A DNA stretch of 64,000 bases, from the NCBI RefSeq assembly GCF_049803795.1, contig NZ_JBNAGJ010000004.1:124001-188000 (forward strand), written 5' to 3'. Both the position numbers and the translations under genes were made by a program. Positions 1 to 9,281 of the stretch are shown piece by piece (positions within the stretch are counted from its first letter, which is position 1; each line of letters begins with the position of its first letter). The notes under the pieces are model-generated. The model did no database searches and was not told where the DNA came from. It was given only the letters and a program-made list of their open reading frames with translations. The stretch is from Thalassobius sp002708925 (GTDB lineage: Bacteria; Pseudomonadota; Alphaproteobacteria; Rhodobacterales; Rhodobacteraceae).

Positions 1-71
1 TTGAGTTCCAGAAGCCGTTCAGCCGCCAATCGGGCGCGCCGTTCTTCGGCCAGTTTCTGGGCAAGATTCAT
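1..71 (-). CDS. 5' end of a leftward gene with a charged coiled-coil N terminus (truncated by window edge)
   Basis: Reading leftward from an ATG at 71 gives MNLAQKLAEERRARLAAERL and then LLEL before the window ends, with no stop. The run of Leu, Ala, Glu and Arg is a typical amphipathic helix. From memory, this kind of start is common on PAS-containing or hybrid sensor kinases in Rhodobacterales, but 24 residues cannot settle the family. The next upstream in-frame codons contain only a GTG three codons earlier, so the ATG is the likely start. The gene is divergent from the macroglobulin gene, and the shared intergenic region (72-227) should hold both promoters. Confidence 0.5.
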   Translation of the reverse strand, partial: MNLAQKLAEERRARLAAERLLEL

Positions 72-227
72 CTTTGGCACCGGATATCTGCAGAATCGTT
101 CTGTCAAAGTTTGGGCCGCTGAACGTGAAAATCTGCTTAAAAAACGTGATCGCAAGTGGGGTCTGAAACCATTGATTTTTAGCGATCTGTCGTGCCACGA
201 TCAGCGCATTGTTAGAGGAGAGTTTTC

Positions 228-3200
228 ATGCGCCGTATTCTGAGTGCCGTTTTGTCGGCCTTTCTTGGCATGTCTGCGGCCGTGGCCGCAGATGAGGTGC
301 CGGACAAACGTCTGATCGTGACCAGCAACGTGGATTTCTATGGGGCCGATCTGGGGTCATTGTTCGATACGACCTATCAGTCCTGTGTGAACATGTGCCT
401 GGCGGATGACAATTGCCGGGCCTTTACCTTTAACAGCCGGTCCAAGGCCTGTTTTGCCAAATCCAGCGTGTCGGACCGTCAGCCCTATGATGGCGCCTGG
501 TCGGCCGAGGTGGTTGTCGCCAGCCAAGCCACCAAGGATCTGGCCGCTCTGCGGGCCGGGGATCTGGGCTTTGTGGGCACTTCGGACATGAAGCGCGCGT
601 TAGAGCAGGCCCATCGGATCGGGGGGGTGCATCCCTTGGGGCAATATTCCGCGGCCGAGTTGCTGGATGCGGCGCAGACCAGCCGGGCCGCCGGAGACTG
701 GCTGAATACGATGCGCTGGACGGGGGGCGCGGTGGCGAATCTGGATCGCAGCGATCTGTGGGCGGAATATGCACGGCTTTCCCTGCTGATCCAGACCAAG
801 AAAAGCGCGGATCGCCGGAAATATGCAGATCGTGCGCGGTTGGGGTCTGTCAATGCTTACCTGCGGGCTCAGAACGCGGCCCAGCAGGTCAGCGCTTTGC
901 AAATCATGGCGGACGCGCTGGAGAAATCCAGCCGGGGCCGCGATATGATCCATGCGCTGCGCCTGGCGCAACAGCTACAGCCGAACCGTCAGGATATCCA
1001 AGAGACTTTGGACAAGGCGATTGCCAAATACGGGTTTCGGATCACGGATCACAAGGTTGAAAATGATCTGGCCACCCCGCGTATCTGCGCTGAATTCTCG
1101 GAACCTCTGGTGAAAACCGGCGTGGATTATGCCACCTATCTGCGGCTGCCGGAATCGGGCATGGCGGTGCAGGCCTCGGGCAATGAAATCTGCGTCGAAG
1201 GGGCCGAGCATGGCAATCGCTATCGGTTGACCTTTCGCGCGGGTCTGCCGGCGCAAAGCGGTGAAAAACTGATCAAGGACGTGGATCTGACGCTGTATGT
1301 GCGTGACCGTTCGCCCTCGATCCGTTTTCCGGGGCGCGGGTATGTATTGCCGCGCACGGAGGACGCGGGCCTGCCGATTGAAACCGTGAACCTGTCCGAG
1401 GTCGCCCTGAAACTGCGCCGGGTCAGTGACCGCAACCTGCTGCGCGCCATTCAGGATAGCTATTTCGGGCGGCCTCTGACCTATTGGGAAGAGCGCGAGT
1501 TTTCCTCTGAAATCGCCGAGGACATCTGGACCGGCAGTGGTCAGGTTCAGTCTGAACTGAACCGTGACATGACCACCCGCCTGCCGATGGGCGATGTGAT
1601 CCGCGATCTGCCTGCCGGGATTTACGCGCTGTCCGCAGCTGTGCCGGGGGGCGATCCCTATGACGATCCGGGCGCGACGCAATGGTTTGTGCTGTCGGAT
1701 CTGGGGGTCAGCAGCCTGTCGGGCGTGGACGGAATGCACGTGTTCGTGCGGTCTTTGAAAACCGCGCAGGCCGAGGCAGGCGTCAAGGTTTCCCTGCTAT
1801 CCTCTGCTAACCGGGTGCTGGATACCGTTCAGACCGACGCCGACGGCCACGCGCTATTCGAGGCCGGGCTGACGCGTGGCACGGGCGGTGGTGCTCCTGC
1901 GCTTCTGGTGGTGGAAAAGGGCGATCAGGACATTGCCTTCCTGTCGCTGAAGGATCCGGCCTTTGACCTGTCTGATCGGGGTGTCGAAGGGCGCGAGCCC
2001 GCCCCGCCGATTGACGTGTTCCTAAGCACCGATCGTGGCGCCTATCGCGCGGGTGAAACCGTCTATGCCACGGTTCTGGCCCGCGATGGGGTGGCGCGTT
2101 CGCTAACCGGCCTGCCGATCACCGCGATTCTGACGCGTCCCGATGGGGTGGAATATGCGCGGCATCTGTCCGCTCGGGATATGGCGGGGGGGCATGTGTT
2201 CCAGATGCCTTTGGGCGCGACCGTGCCGCGCGGCACCTGGCGGCTGGCGATCAAGGCCGACACGCAGGCCGCGCCGCTTAGCACGGCGAAATTCCTGGTC
2301 GAGGATTTCCTGCCCGAACGTATCGACTTTGACATGGGGCTGCCCGAGGGCACGCTGCGTCTGGCAGAGGAGCCCTCGTTGGATCTGACGGCGCGGTATC
2401 TGTTCGGCGCGCCCGGTGCCGGGCTGAAGGCCGAGGCGCTGGCCCGTTTGTCCGAAACCTCGGTGCTGGAGGCCTACCCCGGTTATCGGTTTGGCCGCTA
2501 TGATCGCCGTTTCAGCCCCCGGACAGAATATCTGGGCGATGGTGTCACCGATGCCGATGGTAAATTGCGCCTGCCGCTGAATATCGGGAATATGGCCGAG
2601 GTAAACGGGCCTTTGTCCGCGCGGATCACCGTGTCGATGTACGAAGGCTCGGGCCGTCCTGTTGAACGGCAGGAAACCCGCGTTCTGGCCCCTGAAAAGC
2701 CCTTGATCGGGATCAAACCGCTGTTTGATGGCGTTGTCCCCGAAGGGACCGAGGCCGCGTTACAGATTATCGGGTTGGATGGCACGCTGACCCCTGCGCC
2801 GATGCAGGTGCGCTGGACGATCAACCGGGTCGAGCGCCGCTATCAGTGGTATCAGCAATACGGCAATTGGGAGTGGGAGCCGATTACCACCCGCAAACGC
2901 GTGGCCTCGGGCGATGTGATGCTGGGCACCGATCCGCTGACCGTGACTGCGCCAGTCGAATGGGGCCGCTACGAGCTGGTCGTGCAAAGCCTGGAGGATG
3001 ACAGCGTGTCGGCCTCGGCCAGCTATGCGGCCGGTTGGTATGCGCCCGCCGATGTGACCACGACGCCTGACATGCTGGAACTGTCGCTGGACCGCCCCGA
3101 TTACGAATCCGGGGACACGGCGACGCTGCGGATCGTGCCGCGCTATGCGGGCACGGCGCTGGTGACGGTCATGTCCAACCGGGTGATCGCAATGAAAACC

Positions 3201-5660
3201 GTACAGGTTCAGAAAGGCGAGAACCTGATCCCGCTGGATGTCACGGATGAATGGGGGGCTGGCGCTTATGTCTCGGCCTCGGTGATCCGTCCGATGGATG
3301 TGGCCGCAGGGCGCAATCCGGCGCGGGCCATGGGGCTGTCCTATGCGCAGATCGATCCGGGGGAAAAGCAGCTGAACGTGCGGTTCGACGCGCCGCCTCA
3401 GGCCGATCCGCGCGGGACGTTGCAAGCCGCCGTGCAGGTTGATGGTATCCGCGAAGGCGAGACCGCCTATGTCACCGTGGCCGCCGTGGATGTGGGTATT
3501 TTGAACCTGACCGGGTTCCAATCGCCCGATCCGTCTGGGCATTACTTTGGCCAGCGCCGTCTGGGCGTGGAAATCCGCGATGTCTATGGCCGGTTGATCG
3601 ACGGGATGAACGGTGCGCTGGGGCAGGTGCGCTCGGGTGGGGATGCCGCTGCGGGTGGGCGGTTCCAATCGCCCCCGCCGACCGAGGAACTGGTCGCTTA
3701 TTTCAGCGGCCCCGTGCAGGTGGGCACCGATGGCCGGGCCGAGGTCAGTTTTGACCTGCCTGCCTTTAACGGCACCGTGCGGCTGATGGCGATTGCCTGG
3801 TCCGATACGGCTGTCGGGCAGGCCGAGGCGGACGTTCTGGTCCGTGATCCGGTGGTGATCACCGCCAGCCTGCCGCGTTTCCTGGCGCCCGGCGATACCA
3901 GCCGTCTGCTGCTGGAGATCGTCCATGCCACTGGCCCTGCGGGACGCATGGGGCTGGATGTCTCGGCCACTGGGGTGACGCTGGCCAGCGCACTTCCGTC
4001 GGGGCTGGAGCTGTCGGAAAAGGCCAAAGAAGTCCTGTCCGTGCCGGTGACGGCCGGGGATGTGGGGGATCACGTGATCCGCGTGGCGCTGACCACGCCC
4101 GATGGCCGCCAGTTGGTCAAAGAGCTGACCGTCCCGGTGCGCCAGAACGATCCGGCGGTCTCTACAACGCAGCGGTTGCAGCTGGCGTCGGGCGATACGT
4201 TCATGCTGGATAGAAATGTCTTTGCCGGGATGCAGGCCGGTACGGGGCAGGCGACCTTTACCGCCGGGCCTCTGGCCGCGCTGAATGCGCCGGCGTTGCT
4301 GGCCTCGTTGAATCGCTACCCCTATGGCTGCACCGAGCAAGTCACCAGCAAGGCGATGCCGCTGCTTTATCTGTCCTCGGTCGCGCAGGCGATGGGGCTG
4401 GGCAACAGCATCGACATCGACAAGCGTATTTCCCAGGCGGTGGACCGTGTGTTGACGCGGCAATCCAGCAATGGAGCCTTCGGTCTGTGGCGCGCAGAAT
4501 CGGATGATTTCTGGCTGGATGCCTATGTCAGCGATTTCCTGTCGCGGGCGCGTGCCGCCGGCCATACGGTGCCGGATCTGGCCTTCCGTCTGGCGATGGA
4601 CAATCTGCGCAACCGGCTGAACTATGCCGCTGATTTCGACAGTGGCGGCCAGGAAATTGCCTATGCGCTGCTGGTGCTGGCGCGCGAGGGGGCCGCCTCG
4701 ATGAGCGATCTGCGGTATTACGCCGATGTCAAAGGCGATGCGTTCAGCACCCCCCTGGCGGCGGCGCAGCTGGGGGCGGCGCTGGCGGCCTATGGTGATC
4801 AGACCCGCGCCGATGCGATGTTCACCCGTGCCGCGCGGATGATCCAGCCGGACGCGCCCAAAGGCCCGAACCTGTGGCGCGCCGATTACGGCACCCATCT
4901 GCGGGATGCGGCGGGCGTTCTGGCGCTGGCGGTTGAATCCGGGTCCAGTGCCGTGGATTCAAACGCTCTGGCCAGCCGGATCGGCGCGGCCGGGCGGGGT
5001 CTGTCCACGCAGGAATCCGTCTGGGCGCTGATGGCGGCTCAGGCGATGGTCACCGATCCCGGTGTCTCGGGGCTGGAGATCGACGGTGCCCCCGCCACCG
5101 GCCCGCTGGTCCGGATGCTGGAGGACGAGGTCGGCAGCCAGCCCGCCCTGATCCGCAATACCCGCGCCGCGCCGGTGCAGATCACGCTGACCACAACCGG
5201 CGTGCCCGAGGTGCCGCTGCCCGCAGGGGGCTATGGCTATGGGATCGCGCGGCGCTACTACACCCCCGAAGGTGTCGAACGCCAGCTGGACGGGATCAAA
5301 ACCGGCGAGCGTCTGGTCGTGGTGCTGACCGTCACGCCGTTTGAAAAGGGCGGCGCACGGCTGATGGTGAACGATCCTCTGCCTGCGGGCCTGGAGATCG
5401 ACAATCCGTCGCTGCTGCGCTCGGGGGACATCCGGCAGATGGATTGGCTGGATACGGCCTATGCCGATATGGCCGAGTTCCGCGCGGATCGGTTCCTGGC
5501 CGCGGTGGACTGGCGGCGCGATAAGCCCTTCCAGCTGGCCTATATCGTGCGTGCGATTTCGCCTGGGGCCTTCCATCATCCGGCCGCCACGGTCGAGGAC
5601 ATGTACCGCCCGCAATACCATGCCCGTACTGAAACAGGCCGGGTGGCGGTCTCGGAATGA
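228..5660 (+). CDS. Bacterial alpha-2-macroglobulin family protein with N-terminal PAN/Apple domain
   Basis: An 1810-residue secreted or periplasmic protein thought to trap attacking proteases and protect the envelope. Residues 1-21 form a signal peptide ending AAVAA. Residues about 30-95 contain a Cys-rich PAN/Apple-like module (QSCVNMCLADDNCRAF). MG-type beta domains follow, with an MG2-like segment near 595-690 and the central A2M domain near 1150-1240. The thioester-domain motif YGCTEQ is intact, with Cys1368 and Gln1371 able to form the internal thioester, so this is the thioester-bearing class (E. coli YfhM type). The start ATG has a good ribosome site (GGAGAG). The stop overlaps the start of pbpC by 4 bp (ATGA), the same pairing as yfhM-pbpC in enterobacteria. 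This implies that protease trapping and peptidoglycan repair are co-expressed. Confidence 0.93.
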   Translation: MRRILSAVLSAFLGMSAAVAADEVPDKRLIVTSNVDFYGADLGSLFDTTYQSCVNMCLADDNCRAFTFNSRSKACFAKSSVSDRQPYDGAWSAEVVVASQATKDLAALRAGDLGFVGTSDMKRALEQAHRIGGVHPLGQYSAAELLDAAQTSRAAGDWLNTMRWTGGAVANLDRSDLWAEYARLSLLIQTKKSADRRKYADRARLGSVNAYLRAQNAAQQVSALQIMADALEKSSRGRDMIHALRLAQQLQPNRQDIQETLDKAIAKYGFRITDHKVENDLATPRICAEFSEPLVKTGVDYATYLRLPESGMAVQASGNEICVEGAEHGNRYRLTFRAGLPAQSGEKLIKDVDLTLYVRDRSPSIRFPGRGYVLPRTEDAGLPIETVNLSEVALKLRRVSDRNLLRAIQDSYFGRPLTYWEEREFSSEIAEDIWTGSGQVQSELNRDMTTRLPMGDVIRDLPAGIYALSAAVPGGDPYDDPGATQWFVLSDLGVSSLSGVDGMHVFVRSLKTAQAEAGVKVSLLSSANRVLDTVQTDADGHALFEAGLTRGTGGGAPALLVVEKGDQDIAFLSLKDPAFDLSDRGVEGREPAPPIDVFLSTDRGAYRAGETVYATVLARDGVARSLTGLPITAILTRPDGVEYARHLSARDMAGGHVFQMPLGATVPRGTWRLAIKADTQAAPLSTAKFLVEDFLPERIDFDMGLPEGTLRLAEEPSLDLTARYLFGAPGAGLKAEALARLSETSVLEAYPGYRFGRYDRRFSPRTEYLGDGVTDADGKLRLPLNIGNMAEVNGPLSARITVSMYEGSGRPVERQETRVLAPEKPLIGIKPLFDGVVPEGTEAALQIIGLDGTLTPAPMQVRWTINRVERRYQWYQQYGNWEWEPITTRKRVASGDVMLGTDPLTVTAPVEWGRYELVVQSLEDDSVSASASYAAGWYAPADVTTTPDMLELSLDRPDYESGDTATLRIVPRYAGTALVTVMSNRVIAMKTVQVQKGENLIPLDVTDEWGAGAYVSASVIRPMDVAAGRNPARAMGLSYAQIDPGEKQLNVRFDAPPQADPRGTLQAAVQVDGIREGETAYVTVAAVDVGILNLTGFQSPDPSGHYFGQRRLGVEIRDVYGRLIDGMNGALGQVRSGGDAAAGGRFQSPPPTEELVAYFSGPVQVGTDGRAEVSFDLPAFNGTVRLMAIAWSDTAVGQAEADVLVRDPVVITASLPRFLAPGDTSRLLLEIVHATGPAGRMGLDVSATGVTLASALPSGLELSEKAKEVLSVPVTAGDVGDHVIRVALTTPDGRQLVKELTVPVRQNDPAVSTTQRLQLASGDTFMLDRNVFAGMQAGTGQATFTAGPLAALNAPALLASLNRYPYGCTEQVTSKAMPLLYLSSVAQAMGLGNSIDIDKRISQAVDRVLTRQSSNGAFGLWRAESDDFWLDAYVSDFLSRARAAGHTVPDLAFRLAMDNLRNRLNYAADFDSGGQEIAYALLVLAREGAASMSDLRYYADVKGDAFSTPLAAAQLGAALAAYGDQTRADAMFTRAARMIQPDAPKGPNLWRADYGTHLRDAAGVLALAVESGSSAVDSNALASRIGAAGRGLSTQESVWALMAAQAMVTDPGVSGLEIDGAPATGPLVRMLEDEVGSQPALIRNTRAAPVQITLTTTGVPEVPLPAGGYGYGIARRYYTPEGVERQLDGIKTGERLVVVLTVTPFEKGGARLMVNDPLPAGLEIDNPSLLRSGDIRQMDWLDTAYADMAEFRADRFLAAVDWRRDKPFQLAYIVRAISPGAFHHPAATVEDMYRPQYHARTETGRVAVSE

Positions 5661-7690
5661 GGCGGGTTTTCCCCTTTGTCTGCGTCCTGGCCCTGCTGAT
5701 CGGGGCCGGGCTGCGCGATGGGTTCGATCGCTGGGTGGCGCAGACGGATCTGCCCTCGACGGCCATCGCCTATTCACCCGAGCTGCGCGACCGGCAGGGG
5801 CAGTTGCTGCGCGCCTATACGGTGGCGGATGGTCTGTGGCGATTGCCCGTGACGGTGGATCGGGTGGACCCGCGTTTCCTGCGGATGCTGATTGCCTATG
5901 AGGACGGGCGGTTCTATCGACATTCTGGCGTTGACCCCTGGGCGGCGCTGCGTGCAGCTGGGCAGGCGATCTGGCATGGGCGCATTGTCTCGGGCGGGTC
6001 TACGCTGACCATGCAGGTCGCCCGTTTGCTGGAGGACGGCACCACCGGCGCCTGGGCCGGGAAAATCCGTCAGCTTCGGGTGGCGCTGGCGCTGGAGCAA
6101 CGGCTCAGCAAGGCCGAAATTCTGAATCTCTATCTGTCGCTGGCCCCCTATGGCGGAAATCTGGAGGGGCTGCGCGCCGCCTCGCTTGCGTGGTTCGGCA
6201 AAGAGCCCGCCCGGCTGACCCCGGCGCAATCGGCGCTGCTGGTGGCTTTGCCGCAGGCCCCCGAGGCCCGGCGTCCGGATCGGCCCGGCAACACGGCGCG
6301 TGCGGCACGGGAACGGGTTTTGTGGCGGATGCACCGTGACGGGGTGCTGAGCGCGGAAAACCTGCAAGCCGCCCGCCTGGATCCGATCCCGCATCACCGC
6401 CGTGATTTCCCTGCGCTTGCCCCGCATCTGGCGGATCGTGTGCTGGCGCAAAACCCGGACCGCCAGCGCCACGATCTGACACTGGATGCCACCCTGCAAA
6501 AGCAGTTGGAAAGGCTGGCGCGCAACAGCCTGCATGGGAAACAGGCCGAACTGTCCATCGCGATTCTGGCCGCCGATATTCACAGCGGAGAGATCTTGGC
6601 CTCGGTCGGGTCGGCGGGCTATGCGGGGGGCAAAGGCCAGGGGTTTGTCGATATGACTCGCGCCCTGCGGTCCCCCGGTTCGACCCTGAAGCCGCTGGTC
6701 TATGCGATGGCCTTTGATCAGGGGCTGGCCCATCCCGAAACCTTGATTCAAGATCGGCCCGTCGCCTTTGGCAGTTACAGACCGCAGAATTTTGACGGCC
6801 AGTTCCGAGGCGACATCAAAGTGGCCAAAGCCCTGCGCCTGTCTTTGAACATCCCCGTGGTTCTGCTGACGCAAGAGATCGGCCCGCTTCGGTTGATGGC
6901 TGCCTTGCGCCGTTCGGGCGCGCAACCTGTGGTGCCGGGGGGCAAGCCGGGCCTGGCGGTATCCTTGGGCGGGGTTGGCGTCAGTCTGCACGACCTGGTG
7001 CAGCTTTATGCGGCGCTTGGCAATGGCGGGCGGTCCGTGGCGCTTCGTGCGCAGCCCTCCGAGGCCAAGCCGCAGCGCGTGGTCAGCCGCTCGGCTGCCT
7101 GGCAGGTCGGGCATATTCTGTCCGCCATGCCCCCCCCGCCCGGAGCGCCGCTCAATCGTCTGGCCTATAAGACGGGCACCTCTTACGGCCACCGCGATGC
7201 CTGGGCGATAGGCTATGACGGGGCGCATGTCATCGGTGTGTGGATCGGACGGCCCGATGGCACCCCGGTGCCCGGTGTCTTTGGCGGTGACATCGCCGCC
7301 CCCGTTCTGTTCGAAGCCTTCCAGCGATTGAAACCGCAACTGGATCCGCTGGGCCCGCCGCCTGCTGAAACCCTGCTGGTCGGAGCCTCTCTGTTACCGC
7401 AGCCCCTGCGCCGGTTTCGCGGGCGCAATGCCGTGTGGGAGCCGCAAAACGACGCGCCGAAACTGGCCTTCCCCCCAGACGGAGCCCGGCTGCCGCTGGG
7501 GGATCTTGGGGTGGTTGTGAAGCTGCGCGATGGGGTGCCGCCCTTTACCGTCCTGGCCAATGGGCAGCCGCTGGCGGTGGGGCAGCGTGACCGCGAACTG
7601 GCGTTGCAAGGGGTGGGCAAAGGCTTTGTCACCCTGTCGGTGATCGACGCGCAGGGGCGCTCGGACCGGGTGCAGATCCGGGTGGAATAA
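5657..7690 (+). CDS. pbpC: Penicillin-binding protein 1C (bifunctional transglycosylase/transpeptidase)
   Basis: A 677-residue class A-type PBP acting on periplasmic peptidoglycan. A membrane anchor spans about residues 5-20. The glycosyltransferase domain carries EDGRFYRHSGVDPWA near residue 82 and GGSTLTMQVARL near 117. The transpeptidase domain has the three penicillin-binding motifs: STLK with active Ser342, SLN in LSLNIPVV, and KTG at 505. A C-terminal beta domain (from about residue 590) matches the BiPBP_C type found in PBP1C. It is translationally coupled to the upstream macroglobulin gene by an ATGA overlap. All key residues are present, so it looks functional. A convergent terminator follows directly. 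Confidence 0.93.
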   Translation: MRRVFPFVCVLALLIGAGLRDGFDRWVAQTDLPSTAIAYSPELRDRQGQLLRAYTVADGLWRLPVTVDRVDPRFLRMLIAYEDGRFYRHSGVDPWAALRAAGQAIWHGRIVSGGSTLTMQVARLLEDGTTGAWAGKIRQLRVALALEQRLSKAEILNLYLSLAPYGGNLEGLRAASLAWFGKEPARLTPAQSALLVALPQAPEARRPDRPGNTARAARERVLWRMHRDGVLSAENLQAARLDPIPHHRRDFPALAPHLADRVLAQNPDRQRHDLTLDATLQKQLERLARNSLHGKQAELSIAILAADIHSGEILASVGSAGYAGGKGQGFVDMTRALRSPGSTLKPLVYAMAFDQGLAHPETLIQDRPVAFGSYRPQNFDGQFRGDIKVAKALRLSLNIPVVLLTQEIGPLRLMAALRRSGAQPVVPGGKPGLAVSLGGVGVSLHDLVQLYAALGNGGRSVALRAQPSEAKPQRVVSRSAAWQVGHILSAMPPPPGAPLNRLAYKTGTSYGHRDAWAIGYDGAHVIGVWIGRPDGTPVPGVFGGDIAAPVLFEAFQRLKPQLDPLGPPPAETLLVGASLLPQPLRRFRGRNAVWEPQNDAPKLAFPPDGARLPLGDLGVVVKLRDGVPPFTVLANGQPLAVGQRDRELALQGVGKGFVTLSVIDAQGRSDRVQIRVE

Positions 7691-7698
7691 GCAACGAA

Positions 7699-7722
7699 AA
7701 GGGCGGGGAAATCCCCGCCCTT
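7699..7722. terminator. Bidirectional intrinsic terminator between pbpC and thiolase
   Basis: A perfect 8-bp stem (GGGCGGGG / CCCCGCCC) with an AAAT loop is flanked by A residues on the left and T residues on the right. It lies between two convergent genes and can stop transcription from either side. Confidence 0.8.
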
Positions 7723-7744
7723 CGTGCATTCTGTGCCGTATGGA

Positions 7745-8920
7745 TTACAGGCGCTCGATGGCGATGGCGATGCCCTGACCGCCGCCGATGCACATGGTGA
7801 TCAGCGCCTTAGAGCCACCGATACGTTCCAGTTCATACAGGGCCTTGATGGTGATCAGCGCGCCGGTGGCGCCAATCGGATGCCCCAGCGCAATCGCGCC
7901 GCCGTTCGGGTTCACCTTGGCGGGGTCCAGACCCAGCCCCTTGTTCACGGCCAGAGCCTGCGCGGCAAAAGCCTCGTTCGATTCGATCACGTCGAAATCG
8001 CTGATGCTCAGGCCGGTCTTGGCCATCAGGTTTTCCACCGCCGGGACAGGGCCGATGCCCATCACCTCGGGGCGCACGCCGGCATGAGCATAGCCCAGGA
8101 CGCGGGCCTTGGGCTTCAGCCCGGCCTTCTCGGCTGCCTCGGCGCGAGCCATCACAATCGCGGCCGCCCCGTCATTCAGACCCGAGGCATTGCCCGCCGT
8201 GACCAGACCGTCCTTTTTGAACGCGGGGCGCAGATTGGCCAGGGTTTCCTCGGTGGTGGGTTTGGCGTGTTCATCGGCGGCGAATTCCACCACCTGACGT
8301 TTCACCTTTACTTCGACCGGCACGATCTGGCTGTTGAAATAGCCCTGCTCGATCGCGTTCAGCGCGCGGCGCTGCGATTCCGCAGCAAAGGCGTCCATCT
8401 GTTCGCGGGTCACGTCATGTTCGCAGGCCACGTTTTCCGCGGTGATCCCCATGTGGCCGGTGCCGAACGGGCAGTTCAGCGCGCCCAGCATCATGTCCAC
8501 GGTGCGGATGTCGCCCATTTTCTGACCCCAGCGCTGATCCTGAATGATATAGGGCGAGCGGCTCATGTTCTCGGCCCCACCGGCGACGGCGAAATCCGCG
8601 TCGCCCAGCATCAGCGACTGCGTGGCCGATACAATCGCCTGCGCGCCCGAGCCACACAGCCGGTTCACATTCATCGCGGGTGTGGTGTTGGGAATCCCGG
8701 CCTCGACGGCGGCAACGCGCGACAGGTACATATCCCGAGGCTCGGTGTTGATGACATGGCCAAAGACCACGTGGCCGATCTGGTCTGGCTCAACGCCCGA
8801 GCGGGTCATGGCCTCTTTGGTGACAAGGGCGCCCAGTTGCGTGGGGGGCGTGCCGGCCAGCGATCCGCCAAATGTGCCAATCGCGGTGCGGGCACCGTCC
8901 AGAATTACGATATCAGTCAT
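7745..8920 (-). CDS. Acetyl-CoA C-acyltransferase (beta-ketothiolase, thiolase II type)
   Basis: A 391-residue cytoplasmic thiolase that condenses or cleaves acyl-CoA and acetyl-CoA. The nucleophilic Cys lies in NVNRLCGSGAQA, the second catalytic pair in NGGAIALGHPIGATGA (His) and CIGGGQG (Cys), so the active site is complete. The ATG at 8920 (MTDIVILDGARTAIG) is chosen because GGAGAG precedes it and the N terminus then matches the family. An in-frame extension to 9016 has no ribosome site. Family resemblance is to the PhaA/BktB/AtoB group. Which substrate length it prefers cannot be told. It could serve polyhydroxyalkanoate synthesis or the acetyl-CoA-yielding end of aromatic degradation. 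Confidence 0.93.
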   Translation of the reverse strand: MTDIVILDGARTAIGTFGGSLAGTPPTQLGALVTKEAMTRSGVEPDQIGHVVFGHVINTEPRDMYLSRVAAVEAGIPNTTPAMNVNRLCGSGAQAIVSATQSLMLGDADFAVAGGAENMSRSPYIIQDQRWGQKMGDIRTVDMMLGALNCPFGTGHMGITAENVACEHDVTREQMDAFAAESQRRALNAIEQGYFNSQIVPVEVKVKRQVVEFAADEHAKPTTEETLANLRPAFKKDGLVTAGNASGLNDGAAAIVMARAEAAEKAGLKPKARVLGYAHAGVRPEVMGIGPVPAVENLMAKTGLSISDFDVIESNEAFAAQALAVNKGLGLDPAKVNPNGGAIALGHPIGATGALITIKALYELERIGGSKALITMCIGGGQGIAIAIERL

Positions 8921-8991
8921 GCTGTCTCTCCTCGGCTGAAGTCTGGGCGAAGCTAGCGCAGACATGATGTGCGAAACAGCAGAAAATAGAT

Positions 8992-9013
8992 CCCCACCGA
9001 AGGAACGGTGGGG
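8992..9013 (-). terminator. Intrinsic terminator of the 53-residue small gene
   Basis: On the minus strand CCCCACCG-TTCCTT-CGGTGGGG forms a perfect 8-bp stem followed by ATCTATTTTC, directly downstream of the small leftward gene ending at 9021. Confidence 0.6.
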
Positions 9014-9020
9014 CACTTTA

Positions 9021-9182
9021 TCAATCTTGCGCGGTGAACAGGTTACTTTGGGTCAATTCACGCAGCAGACGCAGGACGCCGGGCTCGTCCGTCTTGTCTG
9101 TTTTCCCCCGAGCGGCGGCCTCGGCCAGCACTTCGGGCATCAGCTTCTCGGCGTCGGCCGGGTCAATTTTCTGATAGAACAT
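9021..9182 (-). CDS. Small conserved-looking hypothetical protein (53 aa)
   Basis: A short leftward frame begins MFYQKIDPADAEKLMPEVLA and ends SNLFTAQD. It is preceded by AAGGGATCCACC, an acceptable ribosome site, and followed by a clear hairpin terminator, which together argue that it is a real gene. The product is acidic, likely helical, with no signal peptide or membrane segment. I do not recognise a family. It lies between two leftward genes and may be transcribed with the phosphatase gene upstream, about 100 bp away. Confidence 0.6.
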   Translation of the reverse strand: MFYQKIDPADAEKLMPEVLAEAAARGKTDKTDEPGVLRLLRELTQSNLFTAQD

Positions 9183-9281
9183 GGTGGATCCCTTTCATTG
9201 AACTCTGTCCAAATCGTGGGATGGGATCGCACCGAAAATCGGGCAGTATCGGTGTCAGGATTGTGGCAAATCCATCGAGTT

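Noticed and set aside
1..243. 80-codon plus-strand frame at the window start
   Set aside because: Ser/Arg-rich, runs opposite the truncated leftward gene and through the macroglobulin promoter.
2760..4898. Long antisense open frame (712 codons) inside the macroglobulin gene
   Set aside because: Arg/His/Gln/Gly-rich translation typical of the reverse strand of GC-rich coding DNA; no motif, no ribosome site.
5774..7339. Antisense open frame (521 codons) opposite pbpC
   Set aside because: Shadow frame with no protein-like motifs; pbpC has all catalytic residues.
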